Source: Corallococcus sp. NCRR (GTDB lineage Bacteria > Myxococcota > Myxococcia > Myxococcales > Myxococcaceae). From it: a stretch of 64,000 nucleotides of DNA. A program made the translations under genes and the position numbers. The notes under the pieces were generated by a model. The model saw nothing but the letters and a program-made list of their open reading frames with translations. It was not told the origin of the DNA and did not search any database. The stretch lies in contig NZ_CP114039.1 in assembly GCF_026965535.1 (NCBI RefSeq), forward strand, positions 7,779,461 through 7,843,460, read 5' to 3'. Shown here one piece after another: positions 19,371 to 27,747 of this stretch (positions are counted from its first letter, which is position 1; each line of letters opens with the position of its first letter).

Positions 19371-19991
19371 CTAGCAGGGGCCGTTGCCCAGCCGCACGCC
19401 CGTGCGGACCCGGCCCTTGAAGACGCCCAGCGCCGCCCCGAGCCCCGTCACCCGCACCTTGCTGTAGCTCGACCCGCCCGTGCCGATGTTGACGCGCAGC
19501 GAGCAGTGGGCCGGCCAGAAGGGGCTCGCCGGGTACCAGGTGCCGGTCGTGCTCACCGAGCCCATGGCGTACCAGAAGCCGCTCTTGAAGCCGAACGCCG
19601 CGCCGGAGATCGCGATGCCCTTGCAGGCGCTCTCGGTGACGTTGCTCGTCGCGGGGATGACCTCCACGAACGGCTGGACGTAGGCGCCGCCCAGGCCGGT
19701 GACCTCCGTCACGAAGCGGTGCGGGCAGGACGGCTGATCATACGTGCCGTCGTTGGAGGCCGCCGACGCGTCCGCGTACGAGCAGTGGGGGAACACGGCG
19801 GTGACGACCGCGCCGTCCGGCTGCGCCAGCACCACGTCCGGGCCCACGCAGGACTCGTCGATGGCCTGCTCCTGGCTGGCGACGGACTCGTCCACGACCT
19901 CGGCGCCAGGGGTCTCCTCCTCGAGGGGGCCTCCACAGGCGGTGGCGAGCGAGGCGGCGAACACAAACGCGGCGGTAGGGATGAAGCGCAT
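19371..19991 (-). CDS. Lipoprotein of unknown function
   Basis: The 206-residue product starts with a signal peptide and lipobox LATAC (Cys 19), followed by an acidic linker (EEETPGAEVVDESV). The mature domain has about five cysteines and a beta-rich pattern: VVLAQPDGAVVTAVFPHC, RFVTEVTGLGGAYVQPFVEV, then GFWYAMGSVSTTGTWYPASP and a C-terminus ending in Cys. No known family recognised. ATG 19991 has GGAG about 8 nt upstream; a longer open frame to 20120 would run into the divergent promoter region. It diverges from the DgcN-like gene. It precedes the sigma gene on the same strand but is separated by a hairpin. Confidence 0.78.
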   Translation of the reverse strand: MRFIPTAAFVFAASLATACGGPLEEETPGAEVVDESVASQEQAIDESCVGPDVVLAQPDGAVVTAVFPHCSYADASAASNDGTYDQPSCPHRFVTEVTGLGGAYVQPFVEVIPATSNVTESACKGIAISGAAFGFKSGFWYAMGSVSTTGTWYPASPFWPAHCSLRVNIGTGGSSYSKVRVTGLGAALGVFKGRVRTGVRLGNGPC

Positions 19992-20106
19992 GGGTGACTC
20001 CGGAAGAGAAAGCCCATCCACGGGCTCCTCCCTGTTACGTCCGGTGCCGCGCTTATTCCCCCGCGCCATTTCCACGCCGTTTTTCGGCCGTGCTAAGGCA
20101 CCGCAC

Positions 20107-21120
20107 GTGGACATCGCCAAGCCCTATCTGCTCTTCCTCGGAGACGTGAAGGATCAGCTCGCGGCCAAGACGGCCCACGGCATCGTGGACTGGCGGCCCG
20201 ACTGGTGCGTGGGTCAGCTGCGCCTCCCGGGCTGCGTAGCGGACTGTGGTCTGCCGGACATGGACCTCGCCCAGGCGAAAGCGAAGGGCGCGCGCACGCT
20301 GGTGGTGGGCGTGGTGAACCCGGGCGGCGTGCTGGCGGACGCGTGGGTGGACACGCTGACGCGGGCGCTGGAGGCCGGGATGGACGTGGCCACCGGGCTG
20401 CACAGGCGGCTTTCGTCGTTCCCCGCCGTGGCCGCCGTGGCGGCGAAGCACGGGCGCGGGCTGCACGACGTGCGCTTCCCGGACCGGGACTTCGCCACCG
20501 GCCAGGGCACGAAGCGCCCCGGCCTGCGCGTGCTGACCGTGGGCACCGACTGCGCGGTGGGCAAGAAGTACACGGCGCTGGCGCTGGAGAAGGAGCTGCG
20601 TCAGCGCGGGTGGAAGGCGGACTTCCGGGCCACCGGGCAGACGGGCATCCTCATCTCCGGGCGCGGCGTGGCGCTGGATGCCGTCGTGTCCGACTTCGTC
20701 TCCGGCGCGGCGGAGTGGCTCACGCCCGCGAACGACGCGGACCACTGGGACGTGGTGGAGGGCCAGGGGTCGCTGTTCCACCCCTCCTTCGCGGGCGTCA
20801 CGCTGGGCCTGCTGCACGGCGCGCAGCCAGACGCGTTCATCGTCTGCCATGAGCCCACGCGCACCCGGATGCGCGGCGTACAGCACCCGCTGCCGTCCAT
20901 CCAGGACGTCATCGACCGGACGGTGCTGGAGGGCCGGCTGACGAACCCGGCCATCCAGTGCACGGGCATCGCCATCAACACGGAACACCTGGGCGAGGCC
21001 GAGGCGCTCTCGCTGCTGGAGGCCACCGGCAGGGCGCATGGCCTGCCCTGCGTGGACCCCCTGCGCACGGGCGCGGGCCCCCTGGCCGACGCGCTGGCGA
21101 GCCGCTTCCCGCGCGGCTGA
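20107..21120 (+). CDS. DUF1611 / DgcN-like N-acyltransferase-family protein
   Basis: The 337-residue protein matches the DUF1611 architecture: an N-terminal Rossmann-like part (LVVGVVNPGGVLADAWVDTL, then LSSFPAVAAVAAKHGRGLHD) and a C-terminal P-loop-like domain (VLTVGTDCAVGKKYTALALE, then GQTGILISGRGVALDAV and DVVEGQGSLFHPSFAGV). One studied member, DgcN, is a D-glutamate N-acetyltransferase acting with the epimerase DgcA. No DgcA-like gene is adjacent here; the next gene is yebC. The start is GTG at 20107; the open frame extending to 19744 is antisense to the neighbouring lipoprotein gene. Enzymatic specificity is uncertain. Confidence 0.85.
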   Translation: MDIAKPYLLFLGDVKDQLAAKTAHGIVDWRPDWCVGQLRLPGCVADCGLPDMDLAQAKAKGARTLVVGVVNPGGVLADAWVDTLTRALEAGMDVATGLHRRLSSFPAVAAVAAKHGRGLHDVRFPDRDFATGQGTKRPGLRVLTVGTDCAVGKKYTALALEKELRQRGWKADFRATGQTGILISGRGVALDAVVSDFVSGAAEWLTPANDADHWDVVEGQGSLFHPSFAGVTLGLLHGAQPDAFIVCHEPTRTRMRGVQHPLPSIQDVIDRTVLEGRLTNPAIQCTGIAINTEHLGEAEALSLLEATGRAHGLPCVDPLRTGAGPLADALASRFPRG

Positions 21121-21180
21121 CACACACGCTCCTGCCGAAAGCCTCTCCACGGGAGCGGCTCACGGTATATTGAGGACACC

Positions 21181-21909
21181 ATGGGACGCATTTTCGAGAC
21201 ACGCAAGGCGACGATGTTCGCCCGCTGGAACAAGATGGCGAAGGTCTTCACGCGCATCACGAAGGACATCGTGATCGCGGTGAAGGCGGGCGGGCCGAAC
21301 ATCGAGTCGAACCCCGCGCTGCGCCGGGCCGTGCAGAACGCCCGCGCGGCGAACATGCCCAAGACCAACGTGGACGCCGCCATCAAGCGCGCCAGTGGTC
21401 AGGACCAGGCCGACTACCAGATCCTCCTCTACGAAGGCTTCGCGCCCCACGGCGTGGGCATCCTGGTGGAGGCGGCCACGGACAACGTCACGCGCACCGT
21501 GGCCAACGTCCGCTTCCCCTTCACCAAGCTGGGCGGGAGCATGGGCACGGCGGGCAGCGTGTCCCGCCTCTTCGAGCACATGGGCGCCATCCGCCTGGAC
21601 GCCGAGGGCGTGAACCAGGAGGAGCTGGAGCTGGAGCTCATCGACCACGGCCTGGAGGAGATGGGCGAGACGACGGGCGAGAAGGGCGAGAAGCAGCTGC
21701 TCCTGCGCTGCAAGTTCGCCGACTTCGGCAAGCTCATGTCGGCGATTGAAGCCAAGGGCATCGCGCCCGTGTCCACGCAGTCCGAGTACATCCCCCTGCC
21801 CGGCACCCTGAAGGAGCTGCCCGAGGAGCAGGCCACGGAGGTGCTCAAGCTGGTGGACATGCTGGAGCAGGACGACGACGTGCAGCACGTCTTCCACAAC
21901 CTCGCCTGA
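21181..21909 (+). CDS. yebC: YebC/TACO1-family protein
   Basis: The 242-residue protein is a full-length YebC-family member: N-terminal [20 protein letters not shown], then [40 protein letters not shown] and VDAAIKRA, all strongly conserved. Later come [18 protein letters not shown] and [11 protein letters not shown]. The family was annotated as a transcription regulator; newer work on family members points to a role at the ribosome in relieving translation stalls. ATG 21181 is preceded by GAGG. The GRIFETRK opening, instead of the more common GRGxxWAxI/K type, marks a subfamily seen in delta-proteobacteria and Bacteroidetes-like taxa. A strong hairpin follows 11 bp after the stop. Confidence 0.93.
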   Translation: MGRIFETRKATMFARWNKMAKVFTRITKDIVIAVKAGGPNIESNPALRRAVQNARAANMPKTNVDAAIKRASGQDQADYQILLYEGFAPHGVGILVEAATDNVTRTVANVRFPFTKLGGSMGTAGSVSRLFEHMGAIRLDAEGVNQEELELELIDHGLEEMGETTGEKGEKQLLLRCKFADFGKLMSAIEAKGIAPVSTQSEYIPLPGTLKELPEEQATEVLKLVDMLEQDDDVQHVFHNLA

Positions 21910-21920
21910 AGCAAAGGCAT

Positions 21921-21951
21921 CCGGTCCCCGAGCGCGCTCGCCGGGGGCCGG
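21921..21951 (+). terminator. GC-rich hairpin downstream of yebC
   Basis: CCGGTCCCCG (21921-21930) and CGGGGGCCGG (21942-21951) form a 10-bp stem with one G-U pair; the loop itself holds the palindrome GAGCGCGCTC. It starts 11 bp after the yebC stop. No T-run follows, so it is a likely but atypical terminator. Confidence 0.45.
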
Positions 21952-22001
21952 TGCCACGCCCGCGCGGCGTCTGAGCTGCTGAAGCTCCGCCGAGGAGAGC
22001 C

Positions 22002-23639
22002 ATGGCCGACGAGGGTAACGGGCAGGAACTGCGGGACACGGTGAAGCGGTTGGAGGCGACGGTCGCGGCCCTGGAGACGCGGCTCGCGAGCCTGGAGGCC
22101 CGGGAGGCGCCGCGCCCGGGGGTCTCGCCCATTGCAACCCCTGTCACGCCCCCGGTGGCCGCGCCCGAGCAGCGCGACCTGGAGGCGCATGTCGGCACCT
22201 ACTGGTTGAGCCGCCTGGGCATCGTGGCGCTCATCATCGGCATCGCGTACCTCATCACGTACCACTTCGGGGAGCTGGGGGTGCTGGCGCGCGTGGGCGC
22301 GGGCTACCTGCTCAGCGCGGGGCTGGGCGCGTTCGGGTTGTGGCTGGCGCGGCGGCATCAACTCTTCGGGCGCATCGTCTTCGGCGGAGGCCTGGCGCTC
22401 GCGTACTTCGTCACCTACGCGCTGCACTTCATCCCAGCGGTGCGGGTCATCGACAGCGAGGTGCTGGCGCTGGTGCTGCTGGCGGGGTTCGTGGTGGCCA
22501 TCGTCACCATCGCGCACCGGATGCAGTCGGAGACGGTGGCGGGCATCGCGCTGTTCCTGGGGCTTCACACGGGGATGCTCAGCGACATCACCGCGTTCAC
22601 GCTGCTGTCCACGACGCTGCTCGCGGCGGGCGCGCTGTTCTTCCTGGTGCGCAACCGCTGGGTCATCGTGCCGCTGTCCAGCCTGGTGGCCGTGTACAGC
22701 ACGCACGTCGTCTGGGCGGTGCGCACGGGCCACATGGCGCCGGGCGCGCCCGAGGACGACCGGCTCCTGTTGAGCCTGGGCTTCCTCGCGCTCTACTTCC
22801 TGCTGTTCTCCGTGGCGCTGCTGGTGCGCCCGCGCGACCTGCCCGTGCGCGCGAGCCTCGCCTTCACCCTGCTCAACTGGGTGGGCCTGACGTCATTGGG
22901 CGCGTACGAGGTCTCCCAGGAGCCGGACTCGCACCTCTTCGGTTTCCTCCTCGTCGTCGCGCTGGCGCATGGCGCGGGGGCCGCCGTGTCGAGGCTCCAG
23001 CGTGCTCCCACGGCGTTGATCCACGCGTACCTGGCGCTGACGGCGGTGACGCTCGCGCTGGCCATGCCCGCGCGCTACGACGACGTCGCGCTGGTGGCGG
23101 CGTGGACGGTGACGGGGCTGGTCGCGGGGCTGGCCGCGCGCGGGGTGGAGTCCCCGGTGCTGCGGGGCGTGGGCGTGCTCATCCTCTATGTGGCGCTGGG
23201 GGCGTGTGAATGGGAGACGCCGGGGCGCATGACGTTGCTCACCGGGCTGGTGGTGGCGTTCGTGCTGGTGGAGCGAGGCGGGACGGTGCGCGTCGCGGGC
23301 CTGCCAGCCCCCGAGGCCCGGACGCCCTTCACCGCCATCTGCGCGGCGGGCGCGGGGCTGTCGCTGGTGGCGCTGGTGGGCGCACGGATGCCCGAGGGGC
23401 TCGTCACCCTGGGTTGGGTCATCGCCGCCTTCCTCCTCTTCGGCGTGGGCTTCGCGGTGCGCGAGCGCTGGTACCGGCTGGCCGCGCTGGCGGTGCTGGG
23501 GCTCGCCCTGGGGCGGCTGGTGCTGGTGGACGTGGCGAAGCTGCCGCCGGATCAACGGGTGCTCACGTTCATCCTGCTGGGCGTCATGCTGCTGCTCGTC
23601 TCATACACATACACACGGCTGCGCGACCGGCGCGGGTGA
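22002..23639 (+). CDS. DUF2339 polytopic membrane protein
   Basis: The 545-residue protein has a short N-terminal coiled coil (about residues 7-35, LRDTVKRLEATVAALETRLA), a Pro-rich linker and then about 13-14 hydrophobic membrane segments running to the C-terminus. The juxtamembrane part, LEAHVGTYWLSRLGIVALIIG, is typical of DUF2339, a family of inner-membrane proteins without an assigned function. ATG 22002 is preceded by a strong AGGAG site 5-6 nt upstream. It follows yebC by 92 bp with an intervening hairpin and so may be expressed separately. The first transmembrane helices contain the most conserved part of the family. Confidence 0.85.
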   Translation: MADEGNGQELRDTVKRLEATVAALETRLASLEAREAPRPGVSPIATPVTPPVAAPEQRDLEAHVGTYWLSRLGIVALIIGIAYLITYHFGELGVLARVGAGYLLSAGLGAFGLWLARRHQLFGRIVFGGGLALAYFVTYALHFIPAVRVIDSEVLALVLLAGFVVAIVTIAHRMQSETVAGIALFLGLHTGMLSDITAFTLLSTTLLAAGALFFLVRNRWVIVPLSSLVAVYSTHVVWAVRTGHMAPGAPEDDRLLLSLGFLALYFLLFSVALLVRPRDLPVRASLAFTLLNWVGLTSLGAYEVSQEPDSHLFGFLLVVALAHGAGAAVSRLQRAPTALIHAYLALTAVTLALAMPARYDDVALVAAWTVTGLVAGLAARGVESPVLRGVGVLILYVALGACEWETPGRMTLLTGLVVAFVLVERGGTVRVAGLPAPEARTPFTAICAAGAGLSLVALVGARMPEGLVTLGWVIAAFLLFGVGFAVRERWYRLAALAVLGLALGRLVLVDVAKLPPDQRVLTFILLGVMLLLVSYTYTRLRDRRG

Positions 23640-23688
23640 AGACAGACACCGGCTCGCGTTAAACCTGTTATCCCGCTATGCTGGCGGT

Positions 23689-25317
23689 ATGCCCCGGTCC
23701 TGCCTGGATGCGTTGTTGGCCGCCGTTCACCCGCGAGTGTTGGGCCTGATGGCCTGGGGCGTGTTCGCGACCCAGGCGGCCTGCGCGTCCCTCCCCGAGT
23801 CCGAGCAGGACGACCTGGAGAGCACCACCGCCGCGGTCACCAGCGGGAACATCCTCTTCGTGGGCAACAGCTTCACGCACGGCAACGAGGAGCCCGTCTA
23901 TTCGTACAACAAGGCCGCCGTCACCGACACGAACGGCTCTGGCCAGGGCGGCATCCCAGGCATCTTCAAGAAGCTGACCACGCAGGCCGGCTTCACGTTC
24001 AACGTGAGCCTGGAGACGGCCAGCGGTCAGACGCTCCGGTGGCACCACACGAACCGGGCCTCCACCATCGGCCAGGCGACGTGGAACACCGTCGTGCTCC
24101 AGGAGCAGAGCACGACGCCCCTGCCCACTTCACGAGGTGGCTCACCCACGGCCTTCACGGAGGCGGCGCGCGACCTGCGCATGCTGGTGCGCGCCGCGAA
24201 CCCTTCCGCGAACCTGTATCTGTATGAGACGTGGTCCTCGCCCACGTCCGTGAGCGCGCAGGGCTACCCGAGCGGGACCGCGGGGCTCCAGGCGATGCAG
24301 ACCGACCTGCGCGACGCGTACTTCAAGGCCTCCCGCGACCTGGGCTTCACGGGCGTGGCCCGCGTGGGCGAGGGCTACATGCGCGCGGTGGACCAGAACC
24401 TGGCCGACCCGAATCCCGCGGATGGCATCTCACCGGGGATGTTCAACCTGTGGAGCGCGCAGGACAGCCGTCACTCCAGCAAGTACGGCAGCTACCTGTC
24501 CGCAGCGGTGTTGTTCGCGAAGCTCACCCAGGCGGATCCCCGAGGATTGGCGACGGGCACGGGCAGCGCGGCGGCGGACCTGGGCATCAGCGCGGCCGAC
24601 GCGGCGAACCTCCACCGCATCGCCTACGAAATCACCGCGCTGCCGGACCCGGTCGCGAACGCTCCCACGCGCCTGCGCGTCACGGGCGCGACCTTCACGG
24701 GCTCGGTGACGGCGGGGACGCCATCCAACATCACCGGCAACGCGCAACTGGCGTCGCTCACGACGTCGGAGGGCACGTTCACGAACCTCGTGGGCGCGAC
24801 GGCCAACGGCATCACGAGCACCAACACGCCCAGCGCGCGGGGCACGGTGCCCGCGAACGCCAACGCGGCCTCCACCGGGCTGGGCATCCACGACGGCACG
24901 AACAACCTGAACGCCGGCAACTTCCAGTTCAATGCGGCGTTCACCCCGAAGACGCGCTTCTTCATCGTGGACAGCACGCCCACCTCCACGACGCTCGGTG
25001 ACGACGCCACGGTGACGCTCATCAACGCGTCCAACCAGGTCGTGGGAAGCTACTCGCTGGCATTGCTCGCAAGCGACTTCACCTCTTCGGCGGCGGGCAA
25101 CACCACCACGGCGCTCGCGACCCTTTCCTATACGAGCGGCGTGGCGAGCCTCACCGGCAACCCGGTGGGCACGGTGCAGTCCAAGCTCGGCGGCGTGTCG
25201 TTCTCACTGGCGGACCTGGGCGTGACGGACGCCGCGAGCATCAGCACCGCCACCGGCCTGCGCATCTCCAGCGCCACGCTGGACCCGAACGTCGTCGGCC
25301 TCTACACCGTCCCCTAG
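23689..25317 (+). CDS. Secreted DUF4886 / SGNH-hydrolase-like protein
   Basis: The 542-residue protein begins with a signal sequence that may end in a lipobox-like TQAAC. The region ILFVGNSFTHGNEEP (about residues 49-63) matches the DUF4886/SGNH block I with Ser as probable nucleophile. The motif DSRHSSKYGSYLSA (about residues 261-274) fits the D-x-x-H block V. These suggest an exported esterase or carbohydrate deacetylase. The C-terminal 220 residues are a Thr/Ser/Asn-rich beta domain with repeat-like segments (TRLRVTGATFTGSV, FTPKTRFFIVDSTPTS, LGGVSFSLADLGV), similar in style to bacterial surface or cadherin-like modules. ATG 23689 was used. It converges on a minus-strand gene with a 4-bp overlap at the stops. 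Confidence 0.8.
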   Translation: MPRSCLDALLAAVHPRVLGLMAWGVFATQAACASLPESEQDDLESTTAAVTSGNILFVGNSFTHGNEEPVYSYNKAAVTDTNGSGQGGIPGIFKKLTTQAGFTFNVSLETASGQTLRWHHTNRASTIGQATWNTVVLQEQSTTPLPTSRGGSPTAFTEAARDLRMLVRAANPSANLYLYETWSSPTSVSAQGYPSGTAGLQAMQTDLRDAYFKASRDLGFTGVARVGEGYMRAVDQNLADPNPADGISPGMFNLWSAQDSRHSSKYGSYLSAAVLFAKLTQADPRGLATGTGSAAADLGISAADAANLHRIAYEITALPDPVANAPTRLRVTGATFTGSVTAGTPSNITGNAQLASLTTSEGTFTNLVGATANGITSTNTPSARGTVPANANAASTGLGIHDGTNNLNAGNFQFNAAFTPKTRFFIVDSTPTSTTLGDDATVTLINASNQVVGSYSLALLASDFTSSAAGNTTTALATLSYTSGVASLTGNPVGTVQSKLGGVSFSLADLGVTDAASISTATGLRISSATLDPNVVGLYTVP

Positions 25318-25580
25318 ATGTCGGTCTCCTTCCGCTCCGTCACCCGGTACTCCTGCCGGTAGGCCTTGCCCCCACGCTCGAAGGTCTCCACCACGGTGAC
25401 GCCGTCCTCGGAGAGGAAGAGGCGATAGTTCGTGTCCGCCGTGGAGGTGCTCACCCCGTAGTTTCCGAAGGGCAGCTTGAAGACCACGCGCGGGGGACGG
25501 TCCGGACAACAGGCCGTCAACAGCGTGGAGGCCAGGGCACTCGTCAGCATGCCCGCGAGCACGATGCCTAGCTTCCTCAT
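25314..25580 (-). CDS. Small lipoprotein
   Basis: The 88-residue product has a signal peptide with lipobox LLTAC (Cys 24, next residue also Cys). The remaining 60 residues read as a single beta-sheet-like domain: VVFKLPFGNYGVSTSTAD, YRLFLSEDGVTVVETF and KAYRQEYRVTERKE. No named family recognised. Its ATG overlaps the stop of the preceding small gene as ATGA, so the two are probably translated together. Its stop overlaps that of the convergent SGNH-like gene. Confidence 0.75.
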   Translation of the reverse strand: MRKLGIVLAGMLTSALASTLLTACCPDRPPRVVFKLPFGNYGVSTSTADTNYRLFLSEDGVTVVETFERGGKAYRQEYRVTERKETDI

Positions 25581-25819
25581 GGCTGCCTCTGGAGGCTGAG
25601 GTTCCGGTAGAGTTCTCCCGTGCCTTCCGTCGGCTCGGCTTCAAAGAGCGTGGCCTTCGCGAAGTCGCCGGTCGCTCCCGCCTCTGGCCGCACGGCCCAC
25701 ACGTTGAAGACGGCGCCAATGGGGCCTGTCCCCTGCGCGGGGATGATGGAAACGCCGTCCGCCGTGGCCGACACGAGCCGCACCCGGATGCCTTCGGCTT
25801 CATCATTCAGCGGATCCAC
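25577..25819 (-). CDS. Small protein of unknown function
   Basis: The 80-residue product, from a GTG at 25819, reads VDPLNDEAEGIRVRLVSATADG and continues as a short beta-rich domain (VSIIPAQGTGPIGAVFNVWAV). It has no signal peptide of its own. Its start overlaps the end of a tiny open frame (25807-25929) that codes for a membrane-spanning N-terminus. The two frames could be one gene split by a frameshift, which would give a secreted or anchored protein of about 120 residues. It is coupled to the following lipoprotein gene by an ATGA overlap. Confidence 0.5.
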   Translation of the reverse strand: MDPLNDEAEGIRVRLVSATADGVSIIPAQGTGPIGAVFNVWAVRPEAGATGDFAKATLFEAEPTEGTGELYRNLSLQRQP

Positions 25820-25929
25820 ACTCCCCCCTGGAGCTTCGCGCCCGCGAACAGGGGCCAGCCCAGCGCGAGCCCCGCGCAGAAGAGTGCTGTCGATGCGACC
25901 TTGCGCCGATGCGAGGAAGGAATGGGCAT
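25807..25929 (-). CDS. Tiny membrane-segment open frame, possibly the 5' part of the next gene
   Basis: The frame codes for 40 residues starting MPIPSSHRRK, with a positively charged start, a hydrophobic run STALFCAGLALGWPLFAGA and a stop shortly after. It looks like a signal anchor. No Shine-Dalgarno-like sequence is evident upstream. It overlaps the GTG of the next frame by 13 nt, consistent with either a small separate membrane peptide or a frameshifted N-terminus. Confidence is low because a GC-rich shadow frame cannot be excluded. Confidence 0.3.
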   Translation of the reverse strand: MPIPSSHRRKVASTALFCAGLALGWPLFAGAKLQGGVWIR

Positions 25930-26139
25930 GGGAGGGGAGCCTCGCCCAACCCCCATGCGCCGCACCATCCCCCCTGGGTCCACGTCGTCATGCCGCGTAC
26001 CGGCGGGACGCGGCGCGTCCCGCATCGACGCGCAGGGGGACGGAGACGCCGCCTGCTTCCTGGGGGCTCAGGGTGGCATGGCGGATGCTCATCTGGCCTA
26101 AGCTCCCGCCGTCCTCCCCGCCGCGCCTCGAATACCCCC

Positions 26140-27747
26140 ATGAGCCAAGACTCCGCAGTTCCTGTCTCCGTGAAACACGGTCCACTTGGGCCGCTCGCGC
26201 TGTGTCTGTCCGGTGGAGGTTACCGCGCGGCGGCGTTCCACCTGGGGACGCTGCGGTTCCTCGACACCGTGGGACTTCTCTCCGATGTCGTGGGCCTGTC
26301 CACGGTGTCCGGCGGGACGCTCACGGGGCTGGCCTGGGTGGTGAGCCAACTGGACGGCAAGCCGTTCAAGGCGTTTCACGAGACGTTCTCGGCGTATCTG
26401 CTGCGGACGAACGTGATTGCGGAGGCCCTGACCGGACTGACCACCAACCGCGACCACGGCAGCCATGCGTGGGCCAGCCTCATCCGCTCCGCCGCGGACG
26501 TCTACGCCCGGCCCGACTTCCTGGGCGACCGGCGCTTCGGTGAGGTCCTGGACGCGCGCGGGCTCCAGTTCCAGGAGGCCATCTTCAACACCACCGAGTT
26601 CCACACCGGCCTGGACTTCCGCTTCCGGCGCAGCAACAACCCGGGCACCGTCCTGGGCAACAACGGCCACCGGATGCCGCGCCCGGTGGCCAGCCACGCC
26701 CGGCTGGCGGACATCGCCGCCGCGTCGTCGTGCTTCCCCGGCGGCTTCGAGCCGCTGGTGTTCCCGCAGCAGTTCCACTGGCCCCAGGACTACCCGCTCG
26801 ACACCGCGCTCGCGGCCCTGGGCCCGGGCTTCCAGAACGGACTGCCGCTGATGGACGGCGGCATCTACGACAACCAGGGCATCGACAGCCTGCTGCTCGC
26901 GTTCAACCGGACGGATCCGCCGCCCACGCTCGTCATCTCCGACGTCAGCGTGCAGAACCCGGAGATGTACAACGTCCCGGAGAACCCGACGAAGCGCGGC
27001 TGGGTGACGCTGAACGGCGTGTCGTGGTTGGCCTACGGCCTCTTCTTCCTCACCCTGCTCTCCGCCGCCATCCTCGCGTGGCGCGGATTCGAGACCGCGC
27101 GCGAGGGCACCTGGGAGCCTCGGGACTACTTCCTGTATCTCATCCCCGGCGTGCTGACCGCGTCGGTGGCGACGGCGCTGGTCTGGGTGCGTGCGCGGCT
27201 CACGGACGTCATCACGCTGGTGAAGCGGCAGATGGACCTGGACGTCTGGCCGTCGTTCAAGAAGCTCACCGTGCCGGAGTTCGCGCAGATGCTGGTGCTC
27301 CGCGCGACGTCGCTCCTGGCGCTGACGTCCAAGGTGTTCATGAAGCGGGTGCGCGGGCTCGTGTTCGGTCAGGTGTATGGGGATTCGCGGTTCAAGGACC
27401 GGCGCATCTCCAACCTCATCTCCGCGCTCACGGTGGACCGGCCCAACCTGTTCGCGAAGCACCCGTGGCTCAAGCCCGGCGCGCACCTGGTGGACATGGG
27501 CACAAAGGCCTGTCAGATGCCCACCACGCTCTGGTTCACGGACGCGGCGCAGTTCACCGCCGTGGAGAAAACGGGCGCGGCCACCATCTGCTACGTGCTC
27601 CTGCGCCACATCGTGGAGCACCACGCCGGGCAGTACGAAGCGACAGGTCAGCCGTTGAATGCCCTGTACGAGCGCCTGCGCCAGGAATGGGCGGTGTTCA
27701 ACCAGGCCGGCGCGCCGTCGCAAGAGCGGCAGTCCGTGGCGGCATGA
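26140..27747 (+). CDS. Patatin-like phospholipase with two internal membrane segments
   Basis: The 535-residue protein has the patatin signature order. The oxyanion loop is CLSGGGYRAAAFHLG (residues 24-38). The nucleophile Ser lies in STVSGGTLTG (about 54-63), in the VSGG form used by cPLA2-like relatives. The catalytic Asp lies in LMDGGIYDNQG (about 237-247). After the catalytic part come two strong hydrophobic segments (SWLAYGLFFLTLLSAAILAW and a segment with LIPGVLTASVATALVWV), then a helical C-terminus. It is probably an acyl hydrolase anchored at the inner membrane. ATG 26140 was chosen; the longer frame upstream is filler. Its stop overlaps the next gene's start as ATGA, so the pair is translationally coupled. 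Confidence 0.87.
   Translation: MSQDSAVPVSVKHGPLGPLALCLSGGGYRAAAFHLGTLRFLDTVGLLSDVVGLSTVSGGTLTGLAWVVSQLDGKPFKAFHETFSAYLLRTNVIAEALTGLTTNRDHGSHAWASLIRSAADVYARPDFLGDRRFGEVLDARGLQFQEAIFNTTEFHTGLDFRFRRSNNPGTVLGNNGHRMPRPVASHARLADIAAASSCFPGGFEPLVFPQQFHWPQDYPLDTALAALGPGFQNGLPLMDGGIYDNQGIDSLLLAFNRTDPPPTLVISDVSVQNPEMYNVPENPTKRGWVTLNGVSWLAYGLFFLTLLSAAILAWRGFETAREGTWEPRDYFLYLIPGVLTASVATALVWVRARLTDVITLVKRQMDLDVWPSFKKLTVPEFAQMLVLRATSLLALTSKVFMKRVRGLVFGQVYGDSRFKDRRISNLISALTVDRPNLFAKHPWLKPGAHLVDMGTKACQMPTTLWFTDAAQFTAVEKTGAATICYVLLRHIVEHHAGQYEATGQPLNALYERLRQEWAVFNQAGAPSQERQSVAA

Noticed and set aside
19744..20106. N-terminal extension of the DgcN-like gene
   Set aside because: This part is antisense to a lipoprotein gene and lacks DUF1611 homology; the GTG at 20107 gives the family N-terminus.
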